DNA from: Oscillospiraceae bacterium
GTDB taxonomy: Bacteria; Bacillota; Clostridia; Oscillospirales; Oscillospiraceae
DNA length: 35,722 nt
Assembly: GCA_020025395.1 (NCBI GenBank)
Contig: JAHHSE010000003.1
Location: 1 to 35,722 of the forward strand
Direction: 5' to 3'
Under the pieces are notes generated by a model. It ran no database searches. It was not told where the DNA came from and worked only from the letters and a program-made list of their open reading frames with translations. Made by a program: the position numbers and the translations under genes. Positions within the stretch are counted from its first letter, which is position 1; each line of letters begins with the position of its first letter. Below are positions 1-9,098 of this stretch, piece by piece.

Positions 1-2569
1 CCACCAGGGGGGTGATGGAAAGGGCCAGCACCGCTCCCCATTGGGAAAGCGTCATGGGCACCACAGAGAAAACCTCTCTCAAGGGGGGCAGGAGGAGGAC
101 GGCCAGCTGCATGGTCACTCCGGCCAGAAAGGCCCGATTCATGGCCTTGTTTCGGAAGAATCCGATTTGGAAGAGGGAGGCGTGCTCACTCCGCACATCA
201 AAGGCATGGAAAAGCTGGGAAAGAGTGAGGGTGGCAAAGGCCATGGTGTTGGCGGCAGCCGCCCCCATCTCGGAGGAGGAGAGGAGTGTTTCCCCCAGAC
301 AAAAGGCCGCCAGGGTGAGGCCGCCTACCATCCCTCCCTGCCAGAGAAGGCGGTACGCAAATCCCCCGGCGAAGAGGCTTTCATCTGCCGGGCGGGGAGG
401 CTCCTCCATGACCCCCGGCTCCACCGGCTCCACCCCCAGGGCCAAGGCGGGCAGAGAGTCGGTCACCAGATTGAGCCACAGCAGCTGGACCGGAAGCAGG
501 GGCATCCGCTCAAATCCCAGCAGGGTTGCGGTAAAGATGGTGAGAATCTCTCCGATGTTGCAGGAGAGCAGATAGTGGATGGCCTTTTTGATATTGGCGT
601 AAATCCCTCTCCCCTCCTCCACCGCCGAGACAATAGTGGAGAAATTGTCGTCGGTGAGAATCAGGTCGGAGGCGCTTTTGGCCACATCGGTCCCCGTCTG
701 TCCCATGGCACAGCCGATGTCGGCGGTTTTCAGCGCCGGGGCGTCGTTCACCCCGTCCCCTGTCATGGCTACCACCCGTCCCTTTTTTTGCAAGGCTTTC
801 ACAATCCGCATTTTATGCTCCGGGGTGACTCTGGCAAAGACGGGAAAGGATTCCACATCCTCTTCCAGCAGGGACTGGGGGAGAAAATCCAGCTCTGCTC
901 CGGTGATGGCCTTCCCCCCCTCCCCCATGATTCCCAGCTCCTTTGCAATGGCTACCGCTGTAAGCCGATGGTCCCCGGTAATCATAACGGGATGGATTCC
1001 CGCTTTTCTGCACAGGTCCACCGCCTGTCTCACCTCCGGGCGGGGCGGGTCTATCATGCCAATGAGGCCCACAAAGACCAGGTCCTTCTCATCCTCTACG
1101 GTAAGTACCCCCGGATCGGAGGGAAAATCCCGATAGGCCACCCCCAGCACCCGGAGGGCCTTTCCTGCCATTTCCTCATTTTCCTCCAGAATGCGGCGTT
1201 TCAGCCCCGGCGTCATGGAGACCTCCTCCCGGTCTAAGGCGCTCCGGCATCGGTCCAGCAGAAGGTCCGGGGCACCTTTTACCAAAAGCCGATACCGTCC
1301 CTCCCCCAGAGGGTGAAGGGTACTCATCCGCTTTCGGTCGGAATCAAAAGGAAGGTCCCGTTTCCGGGGGCATTCCTCCTCCATCTGGATCTGATTGAGT
1401 CCCTCCTCCAGCCCGGCCCGGACCAGAGCGGTCTCGGTGGGGTCCCCCTCCACCCTTCCATTGGGATGCAGGCGGGCATCGTTGCACAAAGTCCCGATGG
1501 TAAGGGCCGCCGTCCGCTGCTCGGGGCGAAGGGTAAAGACCTGAGTCACGGTCATCTTGTTCTGGGTCAGGGTCCCTGTCTTGTCCGAGCAGATGACAGA
1601 GGCGCAGCCCAGGGTCTCCACCGCGGGCAGTTTTTTCACAATGGCGTTCCGGCGGGCCATTTTCCCAACCCCCATAGCCAGAACAATGGTAACAATGGCG
1701 GGCAGCCCTTCCGGAATCGCTGCCACCGCCAGGGAGACAGCGGTGAGGAACATATCCAGAATATTCTTTCCGGCGATCAGTCCCACGCCGAACATCACCC
1801 CGCAGACACAGAGACAGAGGAAGGACAGGGTCTTGGAGATCTCGTCCATTTTTTTCTGTAAAGGGGTTTCTCCCTCCTCCTGCTGAAGGAGGAGGCCGGC
1901 AATCCGTCCCACCTCGGTATCCATTCCGGTGGCCACCACCAGAGCGGTACACCGTCCCGCCGTAATCAGCGTGGCGGAGAGGAGGAGGTTGACCCGGTCC
2001 CCCAGGGGCAAATCGGGAGAAAGGCCCTCCACCGCCTTCTTTCCCACGGGAAGAGACTCCCCGGTCATGGCGGACTCGTCCGCTTTCAGGGCGGAGGCCT
2101 CCAGGACCCGGCAGTCCGCGGGCACCTGGTCCCCGGCCTCCAGAAGAAGCACATCCCCCACCACCAGCTCTTCCGCGGGAATTTGGATGGATTTTCCATC
2201 CCGAAGCACCCTGGCTCTGGGGGCGCTCAGCTTTTGAAGGGCCTCCAGGGCCTTTCGGGCATTGTCCTCCTGTGTGATGGAGATCACCGCGTTGACTCCC
2301 ACGATGAGAAGAATGATGGCGGAATCCAGCCAATCCTCTCCCCTGCTGGCCGCAAGGGAGAGTCCTGCCGCCGCCAGCAGAACCAGAATCATGGGGTCCC
2401 TCAGCTGCAAGAGAAGCCGAAGCCAGAGGGCGCTTTTCTTCCGGCCCTCCAGACAATTTTTGCCGTCCCGTTTCAGCCGCCTGTCCGCCTCCGCCGTTGT
2501 GAGTCCGGTCCGGCATCCGCCGGTTTTCTTCATGGTCTCTGCCACACTGAAACTGTGCCACAGTTCCAT
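1..2569 (-). CDS. Cation-translocating P-type ATPase, calcium-transporter type (3' end outside window)
   Basis: Membrane ATPase of the P2 (SERCA/PMCA-like) class, expected to export Ca2+ using ATP. The frame is open from an ATG at 2569 to the left edge (856 codons), so only a few tens of C-terminal residues are missing. Seen: TGES actuator motif, PEGLPA in transmembrane helix 4 near residue 287 (the Ca2+-binding signature of this class), phosphorylation motif CSDKTGTLT with Asp329, and the hinge motif TGDGVNDAPALK. The N-terminus carries the cation-ATPase N domain and there is no heavy-metal CxxC domain. The start has AAAGGAGG seven bases upstream; an in-frame ATG six bases earlier is too close to that site. 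It lies beyond the terminator of the preceding gene, so it probably has its own promoter. The exact ion is inferred from the family. Confidence 0.93.
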   Translation of the reverse strand, partial: MELWHSFSVAETMKKTGGCRTGLTTAEADRRLKRDGKNCLEGRKKSALWLRLLLQLRDPMILVLLAAAGLSLAASRGEDWLDSAIILLIVGVNAVISITQEDNARKALEALQKLSAPRARVLRDGKSIQIPAEELVVGDVLLLEAGDQVPADCRVLEASALKADESAMTGESLPVGKKAVEGLSPDLPLGDRVNLLLSATLITAGRCTALVVATGMDTEVGRIAGLLLQQEEGETPLQKKMDEISKTLSFLCLCVCGVMFGVGLIAGKNILDMFLTAVSLAVAAIPEGLPAIVTIVLAMGVGKMARRNAIVKKLPAVETLGCASVICSDKTGTLTQNKMTVTQVFTLRPEQRTAALTIGTLCNDARLHPNGRVEGDPTETALVRAGLEEGLNQIQMEEECPRKRDLPFDSDRKRMSTLHPLGEGRYRLLVKGAPDLLLDRCRSALDREEVSMTPGLKRRILEENEEMAGKALRVLGVAYRDFPSDPGVLTVEDEKDLVFVGLIGMIDPPRPEVRQAVDLCRKAGIHPVMITGDHRLTAVAIAKELGIMGEGGKAITGAELDFLPQSLLEEDVESFPVFARVTPEHKMRIVKALQKKGRVVAMTGDGVNDAPALKTADIGCAMGQTGTDVAKSASDLILTDDNFSTIVSAVEEGRGIYANIKKAIHYLLSCNIGEILTIFTATLLGFERMPLLPVQLLWLNLVTDSLPALALGVEPVEPGVMEEPPRPADESLFAGGFAYRLLWQGGMVGGLTLAAFCLGETLLSSSEMGAAAANTMAFATLTLSQLFHAFDVRSEHASLFQIGFFRNKAMNRAFLAGVTMQLAVLLLPPLREVFSVVPMTLSQWGAVLALSITPLV

Positions 2570-2652
2570 AAACATCCCTCCTTTTCCTATCAGTATAAGC
2601 CCTTTGGCCCGTCCAATTTTCGGGAAAGCTGGGGAACCTTCTCTCAAAAAGC

Positions 2653-2689
2653 AGCAGGACCTGTATGGAAGCTCCATACAGGTCCTGCT
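2653..2689 (-). terminator. Rho-independent terminator of the PPIase gene
   Basis: A perfect 17-bp stem (2653-2669 with 2673-2689) and a 3-base loop lie just after the PPIase stop. On the minus strand the stem is followed by CTTTTT. Confidence 0.9.
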
Positions 2690-2696
2690 CTGATTG

Positions 2697-3890
2697 TTAT
2701 TCCTGAGTGGGTACGGGGGAGGGCTGGGGCATCTGCTCCATCATGGCGGCGGCGTCCTGGGCGGCAATCTCTCCCCGCAGGGCGTTCAGCCCTTCCAGAT
2801 AGAGGGGCAGATCCAGCGAACGATAGGCCTCTGTGGTCTCCACCACTGCACTTTCCAGAGCCTTTTGGAGCCGGGTATCCATATACTCCTTGGCCTGGAC
2901 CTCCCGGATGGCATTTTTCAGCTCCTCGGTGGCGGGGTCCAGGCGAAGGATGATGTGATAGCCGAAGTCGCTTTCCACCAAATCACTGATCTCCCCATAT
3001 TCCAAAGCTCTGGTGCCCGCCTCAAAGGGGGCAAGCATCTCCCCGGCGGTAAAGGTGTATCCCTCCGGATTGGTGGCAAGTCCGGGGTCTTCGCTGTTTT
3101 CCTTCATCAGGGCATCAAAGGTTTTGATTGGCTCCTGAGAGGCCCGAATCTCCGCCAAAAGCTCTTCCGCCCTTTCTTTTTTCGCCGCCTTTTCCTCCTC
3201 CGGGATGGGCTGCATGGTCATGGGATCCCGGGTGTAGACCAGGATGTGCTTGGCTCTCAAGAGGTCCTTGGTCTCAATATAGGCCTGCACCTCGCTGTCC
3301 TCCAAGGCACCCTGTTCCGCCTCCAGATCTTTTGCGTATTTTTTCTGCAGATTTTCATGGAGCGTGGGAATCTTGATGATCTCCTCATATCCCTCTCTGG
3401 TGAGACCGACCTGAAGAAGCCATTTTTCAAAGGACACCTTCCCTCCCAGCTCTTCCTCCGCCTGCCTGATCTGCTTCTGGTGGTCGGCCTGCTGCTGGGC
3501 GGTAATGTTGCAGCCTTCCTTCTCCGCCTGATTTTCCACCACCTGATAGAGCTTGGCAGCGTTCAGTCCCGATTCCTTCAGGCTCTCTTCCAGAGATGTC
3601 CCGCCCACCTCCATGGACCAGTCGATGGCACCGCCGCCGAACTGATAAAACTGAAGCATCTCAGCGGAATAGCCGGTCCAATAGAGATACTCCTCCGCCT
3701 CTACCGGGGCACCGTCCACGGTAAACAGTACCGTATCTCGGGGAATTCCCAGAACATATTCCACCGGGTCTGGAACGGTGCCGGGATCAAAGCCCACCGG
3801 TTGCTCCATGGCCTCATCCAGCCGGCTAAATCCCCAAAAAGCCAGGATGCTGACCAGCGCCATACCAATGACGGGAACAGAACGCTTCAT
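2697..3890 (-). CDS. Membrane-anchored parvulin-type peptidyl-prolyl isomerase (SurA/PrsA-like foldase)
   Basis: Extracytoplasmic cis-trans prolyl isomerase/chaperone, 397 aa. An N-terminal hydrophobic segment (about residues 5-22) acts as signal or anchor. No Cys follows it, so it is not a PrsA-type lipoprotein. A SurA_N-like chaperone region (about 55-200) starts with FTVDGAPVEAEEY. A parvulin domain (about 210-330) starts with AKHILV and ends with GYHIILRL. A short C-terminal tail is rich in Pro and Gln. The ATG at 3890 has AGGAGG eight bases upstream; longer upstream in-frame starts lie beyond the promoter and have no ribosome binding site. It follows mfd on the same strand but has its own promoter and terminator, so it is probably monocistronic. 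A second SurA_N-like protein lacking parvulin lies at 30948-32069. Confidence 0.87.
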   Translation of the reverse strand: MKRSVPVIGMALVSILAFWGFSRLDEAMEQPVGFDPGTVPDPVEYVLGIPRDTVLFTVDGAPVEAEEYLYWTGYSAEMLQFYQFGGGAIDWSMEVGGTSLEESLKESGLNAAKLYQVVENQAEKEGCNITAQQQADHQKQIRQAEEELGGKVSFEKWLLQVGLTREGYEEIIKIPTLHENLQKKYAKDLEAEQGALEDSEVQAYIETKDLLRAKHILVYTRDPMTMQPIPEEEKAAKKERAEELLAEIRASQEPIKTFDALMKENSEDPGLATNPEGYTFTAGEMLAPFEAGTRALEYGEISDLVESDFGYHIILRLDPATEELKNAIREVQAKEYMDTRLQKALESAVVETTEAYRSLDLPLYLEGLNALRGEIAAQDAAAMMEQMPQPSPVPTQE

Positions 3891-3947
3891 TCTTTTTCCT
3901 CCTATGTGTGTGAAACAGGTTTCGGGCACAGGTGCCCAAGTTTTTTT

Positions 3948-3976
3948 ATTGTAGCACATCAGGTCCCCGGATACAA
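3948..3976 (-). promoter_or_regulatory. Sigma-A promoter of the PPIase gene
   Basis: On the minus strand: -35 TTGTAT (3971-3976), 17-bp spacer, extended -10 TGCTACAAT (hexamer 3948-3953). The leader then carries a short hairpin GGGCACCTGTGCCC before the AGGAGG. Confidence 0.7.
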
Positions 3977-4023
3977 GGAAAGCTTCCGCTGCACAGGGAG
4001 AACCTCTCCGAAAAAGGTGCTTT

Positions 4024-7000
4024 TTATGTTTGAGGAGTTGTCCCGCAGCTCTCATAATCCTCCAGAAGCTTTTTTCCCAGACGGAGTACATCCTCCCCCT
4101 TTTTGAGACGCAGGGAGAGACAGGGCTTTTCCCCTGCGGAGAAAAGGAGCCTGCCCTTATATTTCTCCTGGGCGCAGAGGGCGGAAACCCGCGCGAAATC
4201 CATGGTTCCCAGCTTGAGATTTAAATTCGTTCCCCGCTGGGTCAGCTCCGTTATCCCCAGCCCGGCGGCCTTGGCCCGAAGCAGGGCTACAGAAATCAGG
4301 TTGTTCACGGTTCGGGGCGGGTCCCCATAGCGGTCGATCAGCTCATCCACCAGGTCATCGGCCTCCTCCTCCGTTCGGATTCGGGCAATCCGCCGATAGA
4401 GATCCATCCGCTGCTCCGGCATGGGTACATAGCGGTCGGGGATGGAGGCCGCCACGGTCAGATCGGCCTGGCACTCCGGCTTTTTCTCCCCGGTGCGGCC
4501 CTGCTCCTCCAGCACCGCCTCCTCCAAGAGCTGTAAATACATATCGTAGCCCACACTCATGAGAAAGCCGGACTGCTCCGGACCCAGCACATTTCCCGCC
4601 CCTCGGATCTCCAGATCCCGCATGGCGATTTTAAAGCCGGAGCCAAACTCGGCAAACTCCCGAATGGCGCCCAGGCGCTTGGCGGCCACCTCGGTCAGGA
4701 CCTTCCCCGGCCGATAGGTCAGATAGGCGTAGGCCCGGCGGGTGGAGCGGCCCACCCGGCCCCGGATCTGATGGAGCTGGGCAAGACCCATCCGGTCCGC
4801 GTCCTCGATAATGAGGGTATTGGCGTTGGGGATGTCAATTCCGGTCTCAATGATGGTGGTACAGACCAGAACATCCACCTCTCCATCGGTCATCTTACTC
4901 ATCACATCGTTGATTTCCTCCTGATTCATCTTGCCGTGGGCGATGGCGATGGTCACCTCATCCCCCAGCATCTGCCCCAGGCGGAAGGCGGTTCTGGCGA
5001 TGGTCTCCACCTGATTGTGGAGGTAATAGACCTGTCCCCCCCGCTCCAGCTCCCGGCGGATGGCATCGGTGAGGGCGGACCAGTCATGCTCCAGCACATA
5101 GGTCTGAACGGGCTGACGGTCCACAGGAGGCTCCTCCAGGGTGGACATATCCCGGATTCCGGAGAGGGCCATGTTCAGGGTCCGGGGAATGGGGGTGGCG
5201 GAGAGGGTGAGGACATCCACCTGCCGGGCCAGCTCCTTCAGCTTTTCCTTATGCGTGACCCCAAAGCGCTGTTCCTCGTCCACCACCAAAAGGCCCAGGT
5301 CCTGAAACCGAACATCCTTCTGCAGCAGCCGATGGGTCCCCACCAGAAGGTCGATTTCCCCCGCATGGAGACGGCGGAGGATCTCCCGGATCTGGGCCGG
5401 GGTGCGAAAGCGGGAGACGGTCTCAATTTCCACCGGATATCGTTCAAACCGCCGTTTTGCGGTGAGGAAATGCTGTCTGGCCAAGACAGTGGTGGGGACC
5501 AGGATGGCGGCCTGCTTTCCGTCTAAAATGCACTTCATAATCGCCCGGAAGGCCACCTCGGTCTTTCCATAGCCCACATCCCCGCACAAAAGGCGGTCCA
5601 TGGGTCGGGCGGTCTCCATGTCCCGCTTGATTTCGGCAATGCAGCGAAGCTGGTCCTCGGTCTCGGTAAATTCAAACTGGTCTTCAAATTCCTTCATCCA
5701 GGGGGAATCCGCCGAAAAAGCGTAGCCCGGAGTCCTCTGACGCTGGGCATAGAGCTGGATCAGGCCCTTGGCCAGGTCCCTGGCTGCCTTTTTGGCCTTC
5801 CGCTTGGCCTTCTCCCAGGAATCTCCCCCCAGGCGGGAGAGCTTTTTGGTCTCGGGATCGCTCCCTGCCCCGATGTATTTGCTCACCAGATTGAGCTGGG
5901 TGGCGGGGACATAGAGGACATCCGCTCCGGCGTAGGAAATTTTCAGATAGTCCTTTTCCACGCCGTCTGTGACCATCTTCACCATGCTGACATAGCGGCC
6001 GATCCCATATTGCTCATGGACCACCAGATCCCCCTGGGAGAGGTCGGTAAAGGTCTCCAGCTTCTGGCGGCTGGTGGCTGCCTTAGGCCGAATCCTCCTC
6101 CGTCCCGCGGGGGCACCTTCCGTGAGAATGGCAATTTTCCCCTCCGTGTATTCCAGTCCGGCGGAGAGGCCTCCCAGAGCGATGACCGCCTTTCCGGGGG
6201 CAGGCAGGGTGTGGAGCTGAAAATCCACCGATGTCCTGATCTTCTTGTCCCGCAGCAGGGCCTGAAGATTCAGGCACCTCTGTTCCCCGGACACCAGAAT
6301 TACGGTGGAAAAGCCCCCGTCCAGATAGTGCTGCAGGTCGGAGGCCGCCGTCTCCAGATTGACCCCGAAGGAGGGGGTCTGTTTCAAAAGGAGGCTGAGC
6401 AGGGTCTTTGGCGCCTCCGGATAGGCGGAGACGGAAAAGGAATCCAAATAGGCCACCGGCCAGTCGGCCAGGCGGATCATCAGCTCTTCCATGGTTCTGG
6501 CAAAAACCGCCAGCCGTCCGGACAAAATCCCGTTTTCCACCAAAGCGGCGGCGTCCTCATTGATCTGCCAAAGGAAGTTTTTTCCCCGCTCGGCCACCCG
6601 GCTGCTCTCGGAAAACAAAATTACCCCGTCGGGGGGGAAGTAGTCCGCCCCTGTGGCCATGGTGGGATAGATCAGGGAAAGATACCGATCCATGGCCGGA
6701 AAAGTCAGGCCCTGTTCCAGCTTTTCCCGATCTTTTTTCAGGGTCTCCGCCAGGGCGGGATTCTTTTTCTCTTGGGAAATGAGTTTTTCCAGCCGTTCCA
6801 GCAGCCCGGCCACCCCGCCGGGGGCCAGCTGGGGCAGGACCTCGGCGGCGGGCAGAATCTCGGCCTCCCCAAGATTTGTCACCCGCCGCTGGGTGGCGGG
6901 GTCCACAAGTCCCATGGAATCCAGCTCATCCCCGAAAAACTCGCAGCGGACGGGCTTTCCCTGTCCGGGGGAGAAAAAGTCCAAAATTCCTCCCCGCACA

Positions 7001-7521
7001 GCAAACTGCCCCACACCCTCCACCTGATCGCATCGGGCATAGCCGGCGGCGGAAAGGGTTTCGATCAGCTCCTTTAAGTCATAGGAGCCTCCCACGCGAA
7101 GGAGCCGGGAGGCTCCGGCCAAAAGGCCGGGGGGCATGGTCCTCTGAAGGATGGCATCCACAGTGGTAACCACGATGGGAGCCATTCCGTCCATCATGGC
7201 CCGAAAGACGGAAAGACGGCGATGCTCCCACTGGCGGGAAACCGTGGCCGCGTCGTAAAAGGTCAGCTCTCTGGCGGGCAGAAGGCGGTAATCCTCCCCT
7301 GTGAGGGCCCGGATGTCGGCGCCCAGCCGCTCCGCCTCATGCTCGTCGGAGCAGACCATAATCACGGGCCTTTGGTGCAGGCTTCGGAGCCCGGCGGCAA
7401 AAAAGGCGCGGTGAACGGCGGAAAGGCCGGAGACGGCCACCGGACAGCTCCCACTGTCCATGGCCATCACCAGCCGATTAAATTCCGGTATTTGATTGAG
7501 ATAAGAGGTCAGCTGCTTCAT
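4024..7521 (-). CDS. mfd: Transcription-repair coupling factor Mfd
   Basis: ATP-dependent translocase that removes RNA polymerase stalled at DNA lesions and recruits UvrA. At 1165 aa it has the family's usual length. Domains in order: UvrB-homology N-terminal modules, RNA-polymerase-interacting domain at about residues 490-510 (DLVVHEQYGIGRY), helicase core with Walker A GDVGYGKT near 648, DEEQ box near 748, SATPIPRT motif, motifs V/VI TTIIETGIDIPN and QIRGRVGRS near 920, and the C-terminal TRCF domain. The ATG at 7521 follows GGAGG with a short 4-base gap; the frame is open further upstream but without a good start signal. Its stop is 133 bases before the PPIase start. The upstream gene ends 25 bases away, so mfd is probably cotranscribed with it and with pth, as in Bacillus. 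Confidence 0.98.
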   Translation of the reverse strand: MKQLTSYLNQIPEFNRLVMAMDSGSCPVAVSGLSAVHRAFFAAGLRSLHQRPVIMVCSDEHEAERLGADIRALTGEDYRLLPARELTFYDAATVSRQWEHRRLSVFRAMMDGMAPIVVTTVDAILQRTMPPGLLAGASRLLRVGGSYDLKELIETLSAAGYARCDQVEGVGQFAVRGGILDFFSPGQGKPVRCEFFGDELDSMGLVDPATQRRVTNLGEAEILPAAEVLPQLAPGGVAGLLERLEKLISQEKKNPALAETLKKDREKLEQGLTFPAMDRYLSLIYPTMATGADYFPPDGVILFSESSRVAERGKNFLWQINEDAAALVENGILSGRLAVFARTMEELMIRLADWPVAYLDSFSVSAYPEAPKTLLSLLLKQTPSFGVNLETAASDLQHYLDGGFSTVILVSGEQRCLNLQALLRDKKIRTSVDFQLHTLPAPGKAVIALGGLSAGLEYTEGKIAILTEGAPAGRRRIRPKAATSRQKLETFTDLSQGDLVVHEQYGIGRYVSMVKMVTDGVEKDYLKISYAGADVLYVPATQLNLVSKYIGAGSDPETKKLSRLGGDSWEKAKRKAKKAARDLAKGLIQLYAQRQRTPGYAFSADSPWMKEFEDQFEFTETEDQLRCIAEIKRDMETARPMDRLLCGDVGYGKTEVAFRAIMKCILDGKQAAILVPTTVLARQHFLTAKRRFERYPVEIETVSRFRTPAQIREILRRLHAGEIDLLVGTHRLLQKDVRFQDLGLLVVDEEQRFGVTHKEKLKELARQVDVLTLSATPIPRTLNMALSGIRDMSTLEEPPVDRQPVQTYVLEHDWSALTDAIRRELERGGQVYYLHNQVETIARTAFRLGQMLGDEVTIAIAHGKMNQEEINDVMSKMTDGEVDVLVCTTIIETGIDIPNANTLIIEDADRMGLAQLHQIRGRVGRSTRRAYAYLTYRPGKVLTEVAAKRLGAIREFAEFGSGFKIAMRDLEIRGAGNVLGPEQSGFLMSVGYDMYLQLLEEAVLEEQGRTGEKKPECQADLTVAASIPDRYVPMPEQRMDLYRRIARIRTEEEADDLVDELIDRYGDPPRTVNNLISVALLRAKAAGLGITELTQRGTNLNLKLGTMDFARVSALCAQEKYKGRLLFSAGEKPCLSLRLKKGEDVLRLGKKLLEDYESCGTTPQT

Positions 7522-7546
7522 AGGTCCTCCCCCCGGTTCCCCCAGG

Positions 7547-8359
7547 TCAGTTCTCCATCTGTTCCAGCATATTCCGGGCCACTTGATGGGCGATGAGCTT
7601 ATTTCCGTGATCCAGCACAAAGCGCAGATGCTCCCTGGCCCTGTGGCTCTCCCCTTGGGACAGGGCGCACCGAGCCACGCCCAGATGGGCCATAACCAGA
7701 TTTCTGGTGGAGTTCTGCTCCTTCAGGATCTCCTGATAGAGGTTCTCCACCTGGGGGGTTCCCCCTTCCTGGAGAAAGCGGAGATCGCAGCGATTCCGCT
7801 GGAGAGAGAGCTTGCTGGCTTGAAAGAGAGGGGTGTCCTGACGGATGCGCCCCATCATCTCGTCAATCTGCCTCACCTCCTGTTCCATCTCCCCGGTGCG
7901 GCCAAGAAAGCCCAGCACAGAGGCCCGGTTGTTCCGGCAGATGAGAAGCGCCTCCATATTGTTCCCGTGTAAAAAGGGCAGGATCTCATCCAGCACCTGA
8001 AGGGCCTCCTCATATCGGCCCAGACCGATGAGGGCGGAACTTTGATTGAGCTTCCAGCGGAGGATATTGCCCCCGTGCTTCTTCCCTCCGGGGTCCAGGC
8101 TGTGCAGGCAGTCCCGGGTCAGCTCCAGCAGAGGCTCCGGGTCACATTCCATATTCATGGCCACCACCGCCTCCCGAATCAACCGGCGTACGCTGCTGCC
8201 ATACAGCAGAATCCAGGGGGCCGCCGCCGCCGCCATCAGAAAGAGGATGGTGAGCAGGGGGATTCCCCTGGGCCTTAGAAAGAAGATGGCGTTCCCCATC
8301 ATAATCCCTTCAATGAGGTAAATTCCTAAGCGATAATTTCGGCAGATCCAGCGGTTCAT
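7547..8359 (-). CDS. Membrane protein with TPR-like helical repeats, unknown function
   Basis: 270 aa; I do not recognise a named family. Two hydrophobic segments lie at the N-terminus (about residues 9-28 and 33-53). A soluble, helix-rich remainder with TPR-like spacing follows, for example LIGLGRYEEALQVLDEILP and LGVARCALSQGESHRAREHL, so it is probably a membrane-anchored protein-interaction scaffold. The ATG at 8359 is preceded by GGGGGCGAAAAG. It sits between pth (40 bases upstream) and mfd (25 bases downstream), the position held by the small gene fin/yabK in Bacillus, but it shows no resemblance to Fin. Cotranscription with pth and mfd is likely. Function is unknown. Confidence 0.75.
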   Translation of the reverse strand: MNRWICRNYRLGIYLIEGIMMGNAIFFLRPRGIPLLTILFLMAAAAAPWILLYGSSVRRLIREAVVAMNMECDPEPLLELTRDCLHSLDPGGKKHGGNILRWKLNQSSALIGLGRYEEALQVLDEILPFLHGNNMEALLICRNNRASVLGFLGRTGEMEQEVRQIDEMMGRIRQDTPLFQASKLSLQRNRCDLRFLQEGGTPQVENLYQEILKEQNSTRNLVMAHLGVARCALSQGESHRAREHLRFVLDHGNKLIAHQVARNMLEQMEN

Positions 8360-8399
8360 CTTTTCGCCCCCTGTCTGTTTTTCTCCCTTGGGACAAGCC

Positions 8400-8987
8400 T
8401 TAGTTAAATTGATTCATGGCCCGGTCCGGCCCTTCCGCCAGCAGGCACTCCACGGCATCCGCCGCCCGTTTCACGGCCTCATCCATGGTTTTCCGGTCCT
8501 CTCCCTGAAAATGACCCAGCACCCAGTCCGCCATGTCATAGTCCGGATGAGGCTTCTGCCCCACCCCAATGCGAACTCTGGGAAATTGGTCGGTTCCCAG
8601 CTGCTGGATCAGATTTTTCAGGCCGTTGTGCCCCCCCGCGCTTCCGCCGGTGCGGATGCGGATCTTTCCCGGAACCAGAGCCACATCATCGCAGACCACC
8701 AGCACCCGCCGGGGAGGAATCTGATAGAAACGGGCGGCGTCGGCTGCCGCCTCCCCTGACAGATTCATATAAGTCACAGGCTTCATGAGCAGGACCTTTT
8801 CCCCGCCCAGCAGAGCCGTGTTGACCAGGGCCCGGTGCTTCAGCTTCTGCAGGGGGATCTGCTTCCGTTCGGCCAGCTCGTCCGCCACCTCAAAGCCGAT
8901 GTTGTGCCGGGTATTGTCATACCGCTCCCCAATATTTCCCAGGCAAACTACCAGCCATTGGACCTTGCCCGCTGTTCCAAATAACAT
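8400..8987 (-). CDS. pth: Peptidyl-tRNA hydrolase
   Basis: Cytoplasmic esterase that recycles peptidyl-tRNA, 195 aa, normal length. Seen: N-terminal core LGNIGERYDNTRHNIGF with catalytic His28 and conserved Asn18, the central VVCDDV with its conserved Asp, and GGSAGGHNGLKNLI. The usual Pro of the LGNPG motif is Ile here, a mild deviation that should not touch catalysis. The ATG at 8987 has GAGGTG five bases upstream. It is separated from prs by a terminator hairpin, so it may use read-through or its own promoter. The position between prs and mfd is the conserved Firmicutes one (Bacillus spoVC). Confidence 0.97.
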   Translation of the reverse strand: MLFGTAGKVQWLVVCLGNIGERYDNTRHNIGFEVADELAERKQIPLQKLKHRALVNTALLGGEKVLLMKPVTYMNLSGEAAADAARFYQIPPRRVLVVCDDVALVPGKIRIRTGGSAGGHNGLKNLIQQLGTDQFPRVRIGVGQKPHPDYDMADWVLGHFQGEDRKTMDEAVKRAADAVECLLAEGPDRAMNQFN

Positions 8988-9005
8988 ACTTCACCTCAAA
9001 AAGAG

Positions 9006-9031
9006 ATGGGCGGGAGGAGTCTCCCGCCCAT
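9006..9031 (-). terminator. Terminator downstream of prs
   Basis: An 11-bp stem, ATGGGCGGGAG with CTCCCGCCCAT, and a 4-base loop, followed on the minus strand by CTCTTTTT. It is placed between prs and pth. Confidence 0.85.
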
Positions 9032-9098
9032 TTCAGATTAACTGACCGGGACGCTGTTTTGGGCCGCCTCATCGGATCTCATGGGGCGCCGTCCGCCA

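Noticed and set aside
41..1237. Long plus-strand open frames over the P-type ATPase region, and a 405-codon minus-strand frame at 1344-2561
   Set aside because: The true ATPase frame on the minus strand shows all P-type motifs without a stop; the others are GC-rich shadows with no recognisable protein.
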